From positions 118,798-182,797 of the forward strand of contig VKHL01000053.1 in the NCBI GenBank assembly GCA_015146655.1: a stretch of DNA of 64,000 bases, read 5' to 3'. How positions within the stretch are numbered: position 1 is the first letter of the stretch; each line of letters begins with the position of its first letter. The notes beneath the pieces are model-generated. The model saw only the letters and a program-made list of their open reading frames with translations, did not search any database and had not been told where the DNA came from. The translations under genes were made by a program, and so were the position numbers. Below are positions 1 through 10,810 of the stretch, piece after piece. Source of the stretch: Ochromonas danica (taxonomy: Eukaryota > Sar > Chrysophyceae > Chromulinales > Chromulinaceae).

Positions 1-319
1 GTTGCAATCTCAAAGATGACCAATTCATTTAACTTGTGATTATTTTCAATCTCCCATCATTCAACTTAAATGGATATGCTGTATCACATACAAGAGTTGG
101 GGAAACTGTGAGACCAGAATTGATATCAGCATTACATACAAAATGTAGCATAGGGACAGCAGGGACTAGCAGTCACTTGTTGTAGATAGGGAGTAGAGTA
201 TAGCCCTACTATATCCTCTGTCCCACCCTGTCAGTCACAGCTAGACTGTCCGACCTTTTCACTGCAAAAGCTGAAGAAATCTCCTCTTTCGTTGTCATTA
301 TCATTCGATCATTATCATC

Positions 320-478
320 ATGTCTTTACCCTTCTCCAAGGCTCTCTCCTCCTCTAATGAAGGTCTACTGCTCTTCCTCATAGCATGTTTGTCATCTGTC
401 CTAGTGCATCGCTGGAATTTATTCCTAGTCCATATCGATGAAGAGCATCAAGACAACCCCATGCCTCGACAAGTCTAG
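320..478 (+). CDS. Possible small membrane protein (52 aa)
   Basis: A 52-codon ORF opens with MSLPFSKALSSSNEG, has one hydrophobic stretch (about residues 15-30, GLLLFLIACLSSVLVH) and ends in a polar tail (IDEEHQDNPMPRQV). Its ATG is preceded by an ATCATTATCATC tract like the one before the SNF5 start at 30808, which hints at a shared leader style. One predicted membrane span with a short charged C-terminus fits a single-pass microprotein of an organelle or ER membrane, but I recognise no family. It could be chance; the stretch is too short for composition to decide. Confidence 0.35.
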   Translation: MSLPFSKALSSSNEGLLLFLIACLSSVLVHRWNLFLVHIDEEHQDNPMPRQV

Positions 479-969
479 TAGCTGTTATCTCTCCATTTAT
501 TCTTCATTATATCAATAAGATGTCTGTATGTTGTGAACAGAGATGGTTAATGCTGTTAGTGCCTTGTATTGTGATGATAATTAACATCTGAATTGGCTTA
601 TGCTTCTATCTCTCTAGTTACTATGACGATAGTGATCAATATCCACAAGAAAACGATAAGAAAATACACACACTTCCCACGCATTGCGGGGAAATGTCGA
701 TTTTGCGGGTTGGGGAAAGCGGATTTATCGGCAGAGTAGGATTTTTGTGTTTTCGGTGCTTGGCTCTGTTTATTTCATTTTGCGGATGTTCTGCTCAAGT
801 GCTGCTGCTGCTGCTGGTGGTGAGGTTGAAAATCAACAACAACAAGTCATCTTGCTGCTGCTGTTCTGTTGCTGCAGAAGAAGAAAAAGAAGAAGAAGAA
901 GACCTTCATCACAATCCTCTCTCTCTCTCTTGTCAGTAGAAAGGATTATAATAATAGTAGAGAAAAACC
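479..969. other. Intergenic, no gene seen
   Basis: No supported coding region. The last 180 bases hold CTG and GAA triplet runs that open long chance frames overlapping the start of the thioredoxin-like gene. Confidence 0.6.
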
Positions 970-1662
970 ATGAGGTCACTTCTACTGACTACCTTCTCCT
1001 TCTCTCTGTTCTACCTCTTCTTCTTCACCTTAGCCACTACCACCTCCTCCTATACCTCCTACACCTCCTCTCTACGACAAGTAAGAAGACATACTATAAG
1101 CATCTCTCCTTACTCTTTAAGATCTTTTTCAAGAGAGAAGAGGACAGTATCATATTCATTTTCATCTTTTCGACTAGCCTCCTCTTCCTCTTCTACCACT
1201 GACTCCAACACTTCCCCTCCTCCTACTCCTCCTCCTACTCCATCCTGTATTGCTACGATAGGAAGTCGAGCAGAATATGATGCTCTAACTAGTCAAAATC
1301 CAACCTCTCGTCTAGTCGTAATTGATTTCCAGAAGAGCAAATGTCGTCCTTGTATGAAAGCTGCACCTCACTATTACGCACTAGCTGAGAAACATCATCA
1401 TCGTGCTTCCTTCTATATGATTGATGCAGATAGCTCACGAGATGCGCTCATGTTGTTGAAGGATATTGGTATTAAGAGTGTGCCTACCTTCTATGTGTAT
1501 CGTAGTGGTAGCCGAGTGGATACTATCCAAGGTGCACGTGTGGATGATTTGGAATTCTTAGTCGAGCAAGAATTGAGAAAAGAAGATGAAGAAGCGGCAG
1601 CGTCATCAGTAACATCAGTGGCGGGGGTAGTGAAGGAGGAGGTAGTGCGTGGAGGGGAGTAG
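970..1662 (+). CDS. Thioredoxin-like protein with N-terminal targeting region
   Basis: Single-exon ORF of 230 aa. Residues 1-25 form a hydrophobic signal-like segment (MRSLLLTTFSFSLFYLFFFTL), followed by a Ser/Thr/Arg-rich stretch to about 90 that looks like a transit peptide. The thioredoxin fold runs from about 92 to 205. Seen: KCRPC at 124-128, i.e. the CxxC redox pair with Lys in place of the usual Trp and Arg-Pro between the cysteines; the acidic strand IDADSSRDA; and the cis-proline motif KSVPTFYVYRSG at 169-180. The family reduces protein disulfides. The presequence suggests plastid or secretory delivery, but no clear aromatic-cleavage site is visible, so location is uncertain. A Glu/Ala/Ser/Val tail follows the domain. 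Confidence 0.85.
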   Translation: MRSLLLTTFSFSLFYLFFFTLATTTSSYTSYTSSLRQVRRHTISISPYSLRSFSREKRTVSYSFSSFRLASSSSSTTDSNTSPPPTPPPTPSCIATIGSRAEYDALTSQNPTSRLVVIDFQKSKCRPCMKAAPHYYALAEKHHHRASFYMIDADSSRDALMLLKDIGIKSVPTFYVYRSGSRVDTIQGARVDDLEFLVEQELRKEDEEAAASSVTSVAGVVKEEVVRGGE

Positions 1663-2196
1663 TCAGCATTATCTATCCATTAGACACTCTCAACTCAGTT
1701 ATGGTTGTTATTGTTGGTGTTGTTCTTGGTGTTGTTTTTTTAGTGTTCACTATGAAATAATAATAGATTAGGTTGTGTTAGAGACAGTCACACCTTCCTC
1801 TTCTTATTGTTGTTGTTGTTGTTGTTGTTCATGATGATATTAATGATGATGTTTAGTGACAGAGAAAGAGTTAACTTGTCTAATCACTACTATTATTATC
1901 ACTATTAGTATAACTGTTGTTACTACTAGTCAACAGTGTTGGAATTGGTCTAATTGTAGACTAGCTAGTAATACAGTAGTACACAACTAGACTAGGTAGA
2001 CCAGGATACTATAGTTCTAAGAGACAGTCCTAGTCTATTATCCAAGTCTTTATCCATTGTCATTACACACAACATCTCCCTTCTATCAGATCTCATTATG
2101 ACATCATTATGCAACAAAAATAGTGCCCAGATCACATCAGCCAGAGCAGTCATCTGTGGTGCAGGAGACATAATAATGTTTCAGCAAAAGTTCGTG
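1663..2196. other. Intergenic
   Basis: A TTG/GTT-rich simple repeat follows the thioredoxin-like gene (about 1700-1830). No coding signal is seen before the tRNA. Confidence 0.6.
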
Positions 2197-2268
2197 TTCC
2201 TTCGCCGGGAATCGAACCCGGATCTCGAGAATGAGAATCTCATATCCTAACCATTAGACTACGAAGGA
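2197..2268 (-). tRNA. tRNA-Glu (anticodon CTC)
   Basis: The complement gives a 72-nt cloverleaf. The acceptor stem TCCTTCG pairs with CGAAGGA. The D arm GTCTAATGGTTAGGAT carries the A box. The anticodon stem TGAGA/TCTCG encloses the loop TTCTCAT, giving anticodon CTC at positions 34-36. The T arm CCGGG-TTCGATT-CCCGG carries the B box. There is no intron and no encoded CCA. The layout matches eukaryotic cytosolic tRNA-Glu. It reads opposite to both flanking genes. Confidence 0.97.
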
Positions 2269-2349
2269 GCTGTTTAGTGTTCGTAAAACAGATAATAGAA
2301 AACAATGACAAAGGACATCGGGTTTGACCAATCATAATCAGCAGATGAC

Positions 2350-3606
2350 ATGAGTTATCAATCATATCTGAAACAAGACTTGATCAAGTCTTTATCAGGC
2401 GAAGAAAGTGATGTCTTATATTGCCGTGGCTTCTCTAAGCATGCTTCAGATGAAGAAGTCATGTCTCTCCTATCAGAATGGTCTATTCCCTCTGCAGTGG
2501 ATCTCTCTCAGCGGAGGGCAAGAGGGACAGTGTGGGTGAAGTACAACAGTCTAGCAGATGCACAGCTGACACAGTCTAGACTCCATCAGAGAGTCTGGAT
2601 GGGTAAGAGTCTGTCAATGAGGTTTGAATTAGGTGTAGACAGTGAAGGTCATCCAATACTGCCTGCTAATAGACATCATACCATTCTAAGAGAGATACAA
2701 TTGATACAGCAGAGGGGAGGGGGAGATGGAGACAAGACACCCCCACCACTACCCTCCTCCTCCTCCTCCTCCACCACCACCACCACCACCTCCTCCACCA
2801 CTAAGACACCAAGGATGACTCCCACTACTACTACTAATGACATTATACGTAATACTCATTACTCATCCAAGTCTCTTATCGTAGGAGAGGTAGAGTTCCC
2901 CTTCCCTTCTGGTCTCTACCTCAGTCGTCTTATCACGTGGTGTAGGGTACTACCCCCTCAAGACCCCCTTCTCTCTTTACTAACTGACACTACCGCTATG
3001 GGGTCAAGGTATAGTAAAGAAGTGAGTGAAGCTATGGCTATGGTAGATAGTCTAGAGAGAGGGATGAAGATGGTCTATGGCTCCATCTACCCTCCTCCTC
3101 CTGCTCCTGCTACGACTACCACTCCTACCCCGGTAAGAGTGTTTGTATTAGGAGATGGTAAGAAGGCATTCTGTGCAGCAGCTTGTTGTTTATACTTCCC
3201 CAAGCATTGGGTATACTATTCCATTGACCCTCTGCTAGAGGCCATTGAGGTAGGAGAAGACTATAATAGTCGATCCCATCAAATGAGAATGAAGAGTGAG
3301 GACTTTATCATACCCTCTTGGCAGAAGACTACAACAACAACAACTTCATGTGACCAACAGCAGCAGGAGGAGGATGATGTGGAGCAGGAGGAGGGTAGTG
3401 GTAGAGGGATTAGTATAGTGGTAGCATGTCATAGTCATGCCCCATTAAATGAGTTTTGGTCTCGTCTCAAAGATGAGAAGATGGCGATTGTTATGCCATG
3501 TTGTGCAAACTATTCTGACTTGCCCAATGATCGTCCATTGTTCAGCTTCCAAGACTATGAGGTCTACTCGGCAAAGAGAACCATTGCTATCTATTCGCAG
3601 AGATGA
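2350..3606 (+). CDS. RRM protein with a Rossmann-like C-terminal region
   Basis: Single exon, 418 aa. Residues about 18-95 look like an RNA recognition motif: RNP2-like strand VLYCRGF, RNP1-like strand RGTVWVKY, and a final strand SLSMRFEL. A Ser/Thr/Pro linker (about 125-165) carries triplet-repeat-encoded runs. The C-terminal half has alternating strands and helices: VRVFVLGDGKKAFCAAA, then HWVYYSIDP, then ISIVVACHSHAP and MAIVMPCCANYSDLP. The Gly-Asp-Gly turn followed by an acidic strand end (IDP) resembles the nucleotide/SAM-binding layout of class I methyltransferases, but no full motif set is visible. A role in RNA modification would fit an RRM joined to a Rossmann fold; this is inference. 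Confidence 0.75.
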   Translation: MSYQSYLKQDLIKSLSGEESDVLYCRGFSKHASDEEVMSLLSEWSIPSAVDLSQRRARGTVWVKYNSLADAQLTQSRLHQRVWMGKSLSMRFELGVDSEGHPILPANRHHTILREIQLIQQRGGGDGDKTPPPLPSSSSSSTTTTTTSSTTKTPRMTPTTTTNDIIRNTHYSSKSLIVGEVEFPFPSGLYLSRLITWCRVLPPQDPLLSLLTDTTAMGSRYSKEVSEAMAMVDSLERGMKMVYGSIYPPPPAPATTTTPTPVRVFVLGDGKKAFCAAACCLYFPKHWVYYSIDPLLEAIEVGEDYNSRSHQMRMKSEDFIIPSWQKTTTTTTSCDQQQQEEDDVEQEEGSGRGISIVVACHSHAPLNEFWSRLKDEKMAIVMPCCANYSDLPNDRPLFSFQDYEVYSAKRTIAIYSQR

Positions 3607-4372
3607 GATGGCAGATGAAGGTGTGGTAGTTGTAGTAATAGTAATAGTGTAGGTAGTAGATGTGGTTATAGTAAAAACTAGGTGGTGTTAGGTAGTGGGT
3701 AGTGGTAGAAGAAGGCTAGCACTACCTGCAATAACACTCCCCTATAAACTGTAGCAGTAACGTAATGTAGTAGCTATACCACATCAATACACCAAAAGAA
3801 AAGATCGCACAAGACACACAAAAGTAACAATATCCTCATTTCAACTTCAATCAGAATTATGCTTTGTTCCGAATTAATGGTACCTTATTCTTGTTGGGAT
3901 TCGTCACATGTTGAAATGTTCAAAATTTTGTTTTTCTTCTGAATTGATTCCGAAATTTAAATAGCAAAATGATGCTTTGTTTTTTGAATTCTTTCAATGT
4001 GAAATTAGTGGTCCTATCGCCACCAAGCAAGAGCTAAACTTAGAAGTAACCACTGTTAACTTCTTTCAGACATCATTTGTTTTGGCAAGTGCTTTGAGGT
4101 TTGTAAAGAAAGACTAAGAGAAGGAAAAGATCAAACTTTGTTGAAGTTAAGTTTTGGGACTCTGGTGGGAGTTTTCTTGCTGCTGAGGTGGGTGTTTACT
4201 TGGACTGTGGAATTACACTTTCACTGATTGCACCTCCTCCATCAAACTCCATCAAGCCATCATTTCCAATTGCGTCACACCAACCAATAACCCACAAACG
4301 TTTGATCACATAGTTCTGCGTTATCGATACCAGTCTTGGAAGTAATACTTTCAATAGGATAAAGCATCTCAA
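3607..4372. other. Intergenic; start of tandem duplication unit
   Basis: No gene is seen. From about 3911 onward the sequence matches about 5775 onward, so this is the 3' flank of the duplicated gene unit. The flank shows scattered small differences up to about 4070 and becomes essentially identical after that. Confidence 0.6.
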
Positions 4373-5073
4373 TTAGAATAGAAAATCTTCAGGAAACACA
4401 GAACCAATGAACTTGCGAAACATCTCCACGTCCACACCTGGCAGATGCTCCTTGATAGGCTCGAACACTTTGTCCAGATTCTCTTCTGGGAAGCGACAAT
4501 CTTCGTTAGAGACCACAAAGGCACGACCACATGTGACAGTGTAGCAGAGACTTCCCGATCCCTCATTGTCTCCATTGTAGTCGCAACTGACGGTGAATGG
4601 ACCAAAATCAATAGTAACTTCTGAGCAGACATGGTAATCGGCCCGCTCGAAGTGAGAGTTAGTGCATTTCAGATTCTTGGCAAGGTCGAATAATACTGGA
4701 GGGATGACTCGTTTCGCATCATTATTGTTCTCACCATCGCCCTTATCACCACTGTCATAATCATCAAAGTAGTTTTCGGGTGTGAGTGTTTTCAACATGT
4801 CTCTTCGAAATGACTCAGTGCGAGCTTCCAGTTCACCCGCTTCCATTTCTTCGTCAACCATTTCTTTAAGAGCTTTCATGAGCTTGACGCGCTGATTCTT
4901 ATCAAAATCTGCCAACTTAGTTCGACAGTCCTCGACAAACTTCTTGACATCATTTCCTACGATCGGCGGTAATGCAACAACGATGAGAGAAGAAAATATT
5001 TGTTTTTGGGAAGAAGTAGAAAAAATAAAATACCTTGAATTTCACTTGCTTTTCTCTTGTTGTTTGAAGGCAT
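4373..5073 (-). CDS. Unknown protein, tandem copy A (two exons)
   Basis: Exon 1 is 5034-5073 (MPSNNKRKASEIQ plus one base). A 77-nt GT-AG intron (4957-5033) follows. Exon 2 is 4373-4956, giving 207 aa. The ATG at 5073 is chosen because the splice restores one phase and reads straight into GNDVKKFVEDCRTKLADF; an in-frame upstream extension exists and cannot be excluded. The N-terminal half is charged and helical (KLMKALKEMVDEEMEAGELE), then an acidic Asp/Asn/Gly linker, then a beta-rich region with cysteines (CDYNGDNEG, YTVTCGRAF), then a conserved tail ending FPEDFLF. No family recognised. Compared with copy B, residues about 118-176 differ heavily and the rest is identical. Confidence 0.75.
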
Positions 5074-5512
5074 AATTCCTGATTTAAGAGAATCTTGTTG
5101 CTGATGTAAGAGATCTCTTGTTGGTTGAAGAGAATTGATTTGACTGTGAAGATGTTTTGATGAGAGAGAGTGAGAGAGAGTGTGTGTGATGAACACTGAA
5201 CAGAGGCTTTAACTTCACACAACACACAACTTTTTGTCTGTCCCTCGAAACCAGACATCTACACCAAACTCATGAAAATAGCTTTAAAAACCAATTTTGA
5301 TGATTAGCAAAGTCACAAAACGCTGTTAGTGAACATAATCACCATGTCACATCTCCGATACGCGGGAGCTGCAGCACGACCAGCTCGTAAAGTTAAAGTA
5401 AAAGTTGAACCTACTAGATGATGGATCAAACTATCTTTCCATCCATTGTTGTCACTGATGATCATCATGAAGAAGAAGATGACGAAGAGGAAGATGATCT
5501 GAATGATGATGG

Positions 5513-5603
<91 letters not shown>

Positions 5604-5604
5604 A

Positions 5605-5648
<44 letters not shown>

Positions 5649-6228
5649 AATGATGATGATGATGATGATGATGAAAGAGTTGCCATCATCCACAACTCTC
5701 GCCTCACAAGAGACATGTACTACCGTGAGCAGATGCAGCTAGTTGAACAAGTGTCATGTCAGATGTCCAGCAAAAAGTGCAAAATTTTGGTTTACTTCTG
5801 AATTGATTCCGAAATTTAAATAGCAAAATGATGCTTTGTTTTTTGAAATCTGTCAATATGAAATTAGAGGTCCTATCGCCACCAAGCAAGAGCTCTTAGA
5901 AGTAACCACTGTTAACTTCTTTCCGTCATCATTTGTTTTGGCAAGTGCTTTGAGGTTTGTAAAGAAAGACTAAGAGAAGGAAAAGATCAAACTTTGTTGA
6001 AGTTAAGTTTTGGGACTCTGGTGGGAGTTTTCTTGCTGCTGAGGTGGGTGTTTACTTGGACTGTGGAATTACACTTTCACTGATTGCACCTCCTCCATCA
6101 AACTCCATCAAGCCATCATTTCCAATTGCGTCACACCAACCAATAACCCACAAACGTTTGATCACATAGTTCTGCGTTATCGATACCAGTCTTGGAAGTA
6201 ATACTTTCAATAGGATAAAGCATCTCAA
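5074..6228. repeat. Unit spacer with long GAT microsatellite
   Basis: About 5503-5672 is an almost pure GAT/ATG triplet run with a few A interruptions. It opens long frames on both strands (poly-Asp, poly-Met, poly-Ile, poly-Ser) that I do not accept as genes. The sequence at 5330-5415 reads as a 25-codon frame from ATG at 5344 and is not shared by the other unit. From about 5775 the second duplication unit begins. Confidence 0.8.
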
Positions 6229-6929
6229 TTAGAATAGAAAATCTTCAGGAAACACAGAACCAATGAACTTGCGAAACATCTCCACGTCCACACCTGGTAG
6301 ATGCTCCTTGATAGGCTCGAACACTTCGTCCAGATTCTCTTTTGTGAAGTGAGGATCTTCTTCAGAGACCTCCCAGGCACGACCACATCTGACAGTGTAG
6401 GCGGGACTATCACATCCATCATTGTGACCACTGTACTCGCAAGTGACGGTGAATCGACCAAAATCAATAGTAACGATTGAGTAGATGGTGGCGTTGGCCT
6501 GCTCGAAGTGAGAGTTAGTGCATTTCAGATTCTTGGCAAGGTCGAATAATACTGGAGGGATGACTCGTTTCGCATCATTATTGTTCTCACCATCGCCCTT
6601 ATCACCACTGTCATAATCATCAAAGTAGTTTTCGGGTGTGAGTGTTTTCAACATGTCTCTTCGAAATGACTCAGTGCGAGCTTCCAGTTCACCCGCTTCC
6701 ATTTCTTCGTCAACCATTTCTTTAAGAGCTTTCATGAGCTTGACGCGCTGATTCTTATCAAAATCTGCCAACTTAGTTCGACAGTCCTCGACAAACTTCT
6801 TGACATCATTTCCTACGATCGGCGGTAATGCAACAACGATGAGAGAAGAAAATATTTGTTTTTGGGAAGAAGTAGAAAAAATAAAATACCTTGAATTTCA
6901 CTTGCTTTTCTCTTGTTGTTTGAAGGCAT
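6229..6929 (-). CDS. Unknown protein, tandem copy B (two exons)
   Basis: Paralogue of the gene at 4373-5073, offset by 1,856 bases. Exon 1 is 6890-6929, a 77-nt intron follows, and exon 2 is 6229-6812; 207 aa. Exon 1, the intron, the 5' flank and the first 117 residues look identical to copy A, as do the last 31 residues. The central segment carries about 26 amino-acid replacements in 59 positions (for example CEYSGHNDG against CDYNGDNEG, and GRAWEVSEED against GRAFVVSNED). Spared positions (TIDFG, YTV, CGRA, ENLD) mark a conserved scaffold. The function is unknown. Confidence 0.75.
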
Positions 6930-8435
6930 AATTCCTGATTTAAGAGAATCTTGTTGCTGATGTAAGAGATCTCTTGTTGGTTGAAGAGAATTGATTTGAC
7001 TGTGAAGATGTTTTGATGAGAGAGAGTGAGAGAGAGTGTGTGTGATGAACACTGAACAGAGGCTTTAACTTCACACAACACACAACTTTTTGTCTGTCCC
7101 TCGAAACCAGACATCTACACCAAACTCATGAAAATAGCTTTAAAAACCAATTTTGATGATTAGCAAAGTCACAAAACGCTGTTAGTGAACATNNNNNNNN
7201 NNTACACCAAACTCATGAAAATAGCTTTAAAAACCAATTTTGATGATTAGCAAAGTCACAAAACGCTGTTAGTGAACATCATCGATTTCTTTACCAAAAT
7301 CGTCATAAATAAATTAAAGTCTAATGTTAGATGTCCAGCGATTAATGAGCTCTGGCTGGTCTCTACCAACCCTTTCTATGACCTTAAGATAGATACATTT
7401 AGTGTCTGCTCCTAGGTCTGCTGACTGATCCGCACAGGATAGAACAATGAGTGAAACAAATACAGTCTGGGAAGAATACATTTGGTTTGAAAAAGAAAGA
7501 CAAGAATAATGGGGTAAACTGGTTTTGTTTTGTTTTGATTGGATGGTAACTTATCACAACGTACTGTAGTATAATAATAAGAACAACAACATAACGACAT
7601 GTTAATAGAGAGAGAGAGAAGTTGATTGTCGTCATGTACAGTAGTTCATGTAATGAAACGTTACTGTGTAGTTCACTTCTTTGGAACCATTAGTAAGAAG
7701 AAAACCAATAAGAAGAGGGGTAGAAAGGAGAGACAAGGAGAAGAGACCAACCACGTCATGCTACATCCCACTCTAGTATCAACATGACACACTCTTGCGG
7801 TATTGCATACTAACGCTAAAGTAAACTATGGTATAGTATGGTATGGTAATGTACGATAGTCTAGATCTTCTTCTTCCTTCCCTTCCATCCATCCTTCTCA
7901 TCGTAGTATATCCACCAGAATAACAACAAGCACAAGCACGACAATAGCATGCAGCAGACGCAGTAGACAAGAGGAAAATGAAAACATCTTGATCTCACTG
8001 ATTGCTAAACACTAAATGTAAACTATCAAACCACCCGTCAGCCTGGTATTGTCTACTATAGTATATGAACAAGAACAACACAAACACGATACAGCAGCTC
8101 AAACAACTCTTCTGAGATACATAGTTAACACACGAAGTAGAATAGCAGCAACACAAACGACAAGAACATAACTGAATGATGATTGGATAAAACAACAACA
8201 ACAAACACAACAAACACAGTATAGAAAAACAATATAACCAAATAGAGAATATCAAACAAGAACAGGAAACGAAAATAAATTGTTTTGATTGACTGTCACT
8301 GGATGTTCCCGACAATCGGGCATATGTCTGATGTACATACAGTAGATAGATCCACTACCACAAATTAGACAAACTAGCGATTCAGAATGCCAGTGATGAG
8401 TAAAACCACAAACACTCACTCAATACCAACAGTTC
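6930..8435. other. Intergenic with assembly gap
   Basis: The 5' flank of copy B runs to 7192, then ten N (7193-7202). The 77 bases after the gap (7203-7279) repeat the 77 bases just before it, so the gap sits inside a repeat and may hide collapsed copies. From 7280 to 8435 I see only A+T-rich sequence with no credible coding frame. Confidence 0.75.
7193..7202. other. Assembly gap (10 N)
   Basis: Ten unknown bases of round, arbitrary length, flanked on both sides by the same 77-base sequence. Confidence 0.99.
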
Positions 8436-10810
8436 TTAACTTTCCTTCTCAGTGTTTTGAGCGAGTGTTTGTGGGTTTGTTCCGTTTGTAGTTTTGCTCA
8501 TCACTACTGGAATGCGGTTTGTTGGAGAAGGTGATGCACTGCCTGGTACACTACTATGTTGTCGATGTCCATAGAATGAGAGAAGACGACCAGAAGTAGA
8601 GGTACTGCTTGTTGAGACTTGTAAACCAGCAAGAATCTTCTGCGGATTGACACTTTCTCTTCTACCTTTGACTCCTTTTTTCTTTTCTCTGTTAGCTGGT
8701 AGAATCATACGACAACATTCATTAGTTAGTACACACCAACACCAACACACGCATATACACGCATATATATACATACACGCACACATACACAGGGAAAAGC
8801 TACTCCCTTACCATTGACAATATAAGCCTTTAAGAACTTTTCCTGTTCTTCTTGAGAATAGAACTGCTTACGACTTGCAATGACAAAATAATAAGTCATA
8901 CAAACGACATAGAAAAATAAGACAGACAATCCTTCCCATAGACGATCAGTTTCATCTTGATAATATGAATTAGCAACAAATAGAAACCCCCAATATAGCA
9001 TTGCTAACACTGCTCCAACAATACCAAATGGACTTTTCAATCCACGTTCCATATTAGCAAATCGTGTAGAGAAGATTAAATAAGCTCCCATCATTAAGAA
9101 ACCTTCTACACTTGCTAAAGATATTCCAATACGAATAATATGAGATAGAAAATTATTCACTTTATAATAGAATATTACTAATAAGGTATAAGAAAGTATA
9201 CCACAAAGGGAAAGAGGTAGAATAGTTTGATAAAGGTTTTTCATATTTAACGTGTCATTTTCTTCTTCTGGTAGACTATCCATTGCCGTGTTAGTAGTTG
9301 TAGTGATAATTCCACCACCTTGCATGACAATCACTGATCGTATTACACGACCACTACCACTATTAGGATACTTCCTTGATGATGATGATGGTGATGAGGA
9401 TGGTAATACTGCTATCCCACCATTCTTCCAAATAGGAAAAGAAGGAAATAATCCAGAATCAATCATAGAACTAACTTGTTTCCCACCACTATAAAAGAAT
9501 CCTAATGTTGCACCCATAATACATGGGAAATTCAATAAATTCACCCATTTCTTATCAACATCTGGTAAAACTTTAACTAATCCTGGTTGATAAGGAAAGA
9601 AATCTGTACCAAATAATAATGGATTCATTGAATAAGCACGCATGGCAATGACACTTGCTAAAGCAGTTAAAATAGAGATATAGGTAATTGTAACCATTAA
9701 TTGTGGTACGATTTTATTGGATTCATTATCCATACATGTTCGTACAGAATCAATACCAAAGAAGAAATATCCTGCTGAACTTAATGCTTGTAAGATATCA
9801 TCACGTTTTGTATCATATGGATTCAAATCTTTACGAAAATTTTGCCAATTACTTGGTTTAATAGAACCAATGATAAAGATACCTTGTGTGACCATAGTAG
9901 ATAATAATAATACTCCCCAAACATAGACAGTATAACGTAAAGGGATGATTTTTAATAGTATACCAAAGAGATAACAAGTTAACCAAATGACAGGTAACCA
10001 ATCATCTTCAATAGCAAATGAATTTTGAAATAAGACACCTACAGTATAGGCAGTCATCATATTAAAGAGTGTATACTTAGCAGCTTCAGAACATCCCGTA
10101 AGAAAGCCAAGGGTTGGACCTAGTGTACATCGTACATAACCATAACATCCACCTGAGAAGGGGATAATGGAGACGAGTTCAGCTAGACAATAGGTAAGGC
10201 AGAGATAGAAGAAGGCACAAGCTGCGGTGGCGGTTAAGAATGCCCATACACCATAGTATAGGAACCCTAATTGGCATAGAGGTACAGTACAGAGCGCATT
10301 AGAAAAACACATACACAAAGTTTACACACAACACATACAAAATATACATATACACACACGCGCATGCACACGCATGTATACATACACACACAATACACGC
10401 ACGCACAGTACACACACATGTATATATAGATATACACAACCACATATACACACAAAGGCATACATACACACACATAATACAGCTATAGTCAAGTGCGTAT
10501 ATGCTACTTCAATACACTCTAGAAGACATGTCTATATATATCTACAAGAGGTTGTAATAGGATGGAAGATATCAGAATATTCTTTATCTAACCTGATTGC
10601 CAGATTGCCGCTTGTTTACCATTCATCACACAAAACCCTAACAAAGACATAGTGACGACACATTAGTTCTAACAGATATCTAAAGGTTTGGAGTGTGTGT
10701 GTGTGTAATGCCTCACCTAGAGCATAGACATAAAGGACATGCTTGTGATCCATACTCCATGCATTCTCCCAAGACCAGGATGATGTTGATTTTGTTGATT
10801 TTGATGACAT
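8436..10810 (-). CDS. Amino-acid/ethanolamine permease, APC superfamily (four exons)
   Basis: Exons: 10717-10810, 10593-10637, 8812-10266 and 8436-8695; introns of 79, 326 and 116 nt, all GT-AG and all phase 1, giving 617 aa. The first exons read ...HVLYVYALG then GFCVMNGKQAAIWQS then GFLYYGVWAFL. This rebuilds the first membrane helices of the ethanolamine-permease-like branch of APC transporters: AELVSIIPFSGGCYGYVR is the conserved TM2-TM3 region, and TGCSEAAKYTLFN follows. About twelve hydrophobic segments are visible (for example VYVWGVLLLSTMVTQGIFII and VEGFLMMGAYLIF). A low-complexity insert (SSSPSSSSRK) lies in a central loop, and a basic Ser/Thr-rich cytosolic tail comes from the last exon. 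Likely function: proton- or cation-coupled uptake of amino acids or amines across the plasma membrane or a plastid membrane. Confidence 0.88.
10267..10592 (-). repeat. CA/TG-rich intron 2 of the permease gene
   Basis: This 326-nt intron is expanded by imperfect CA/TA dinucleotide repeats. Several apparent ORFs here are repeat artefacts. Confidence 0.75.

Noticed and set aside
5418-5801. Poly-Asp ORF and its poly-Ile, poly-Ser and poly-Met partners in other frames
   Set aside because: All arise from one GAT microsatellite, which is open in every frame; flanking codons show no protein-like character.
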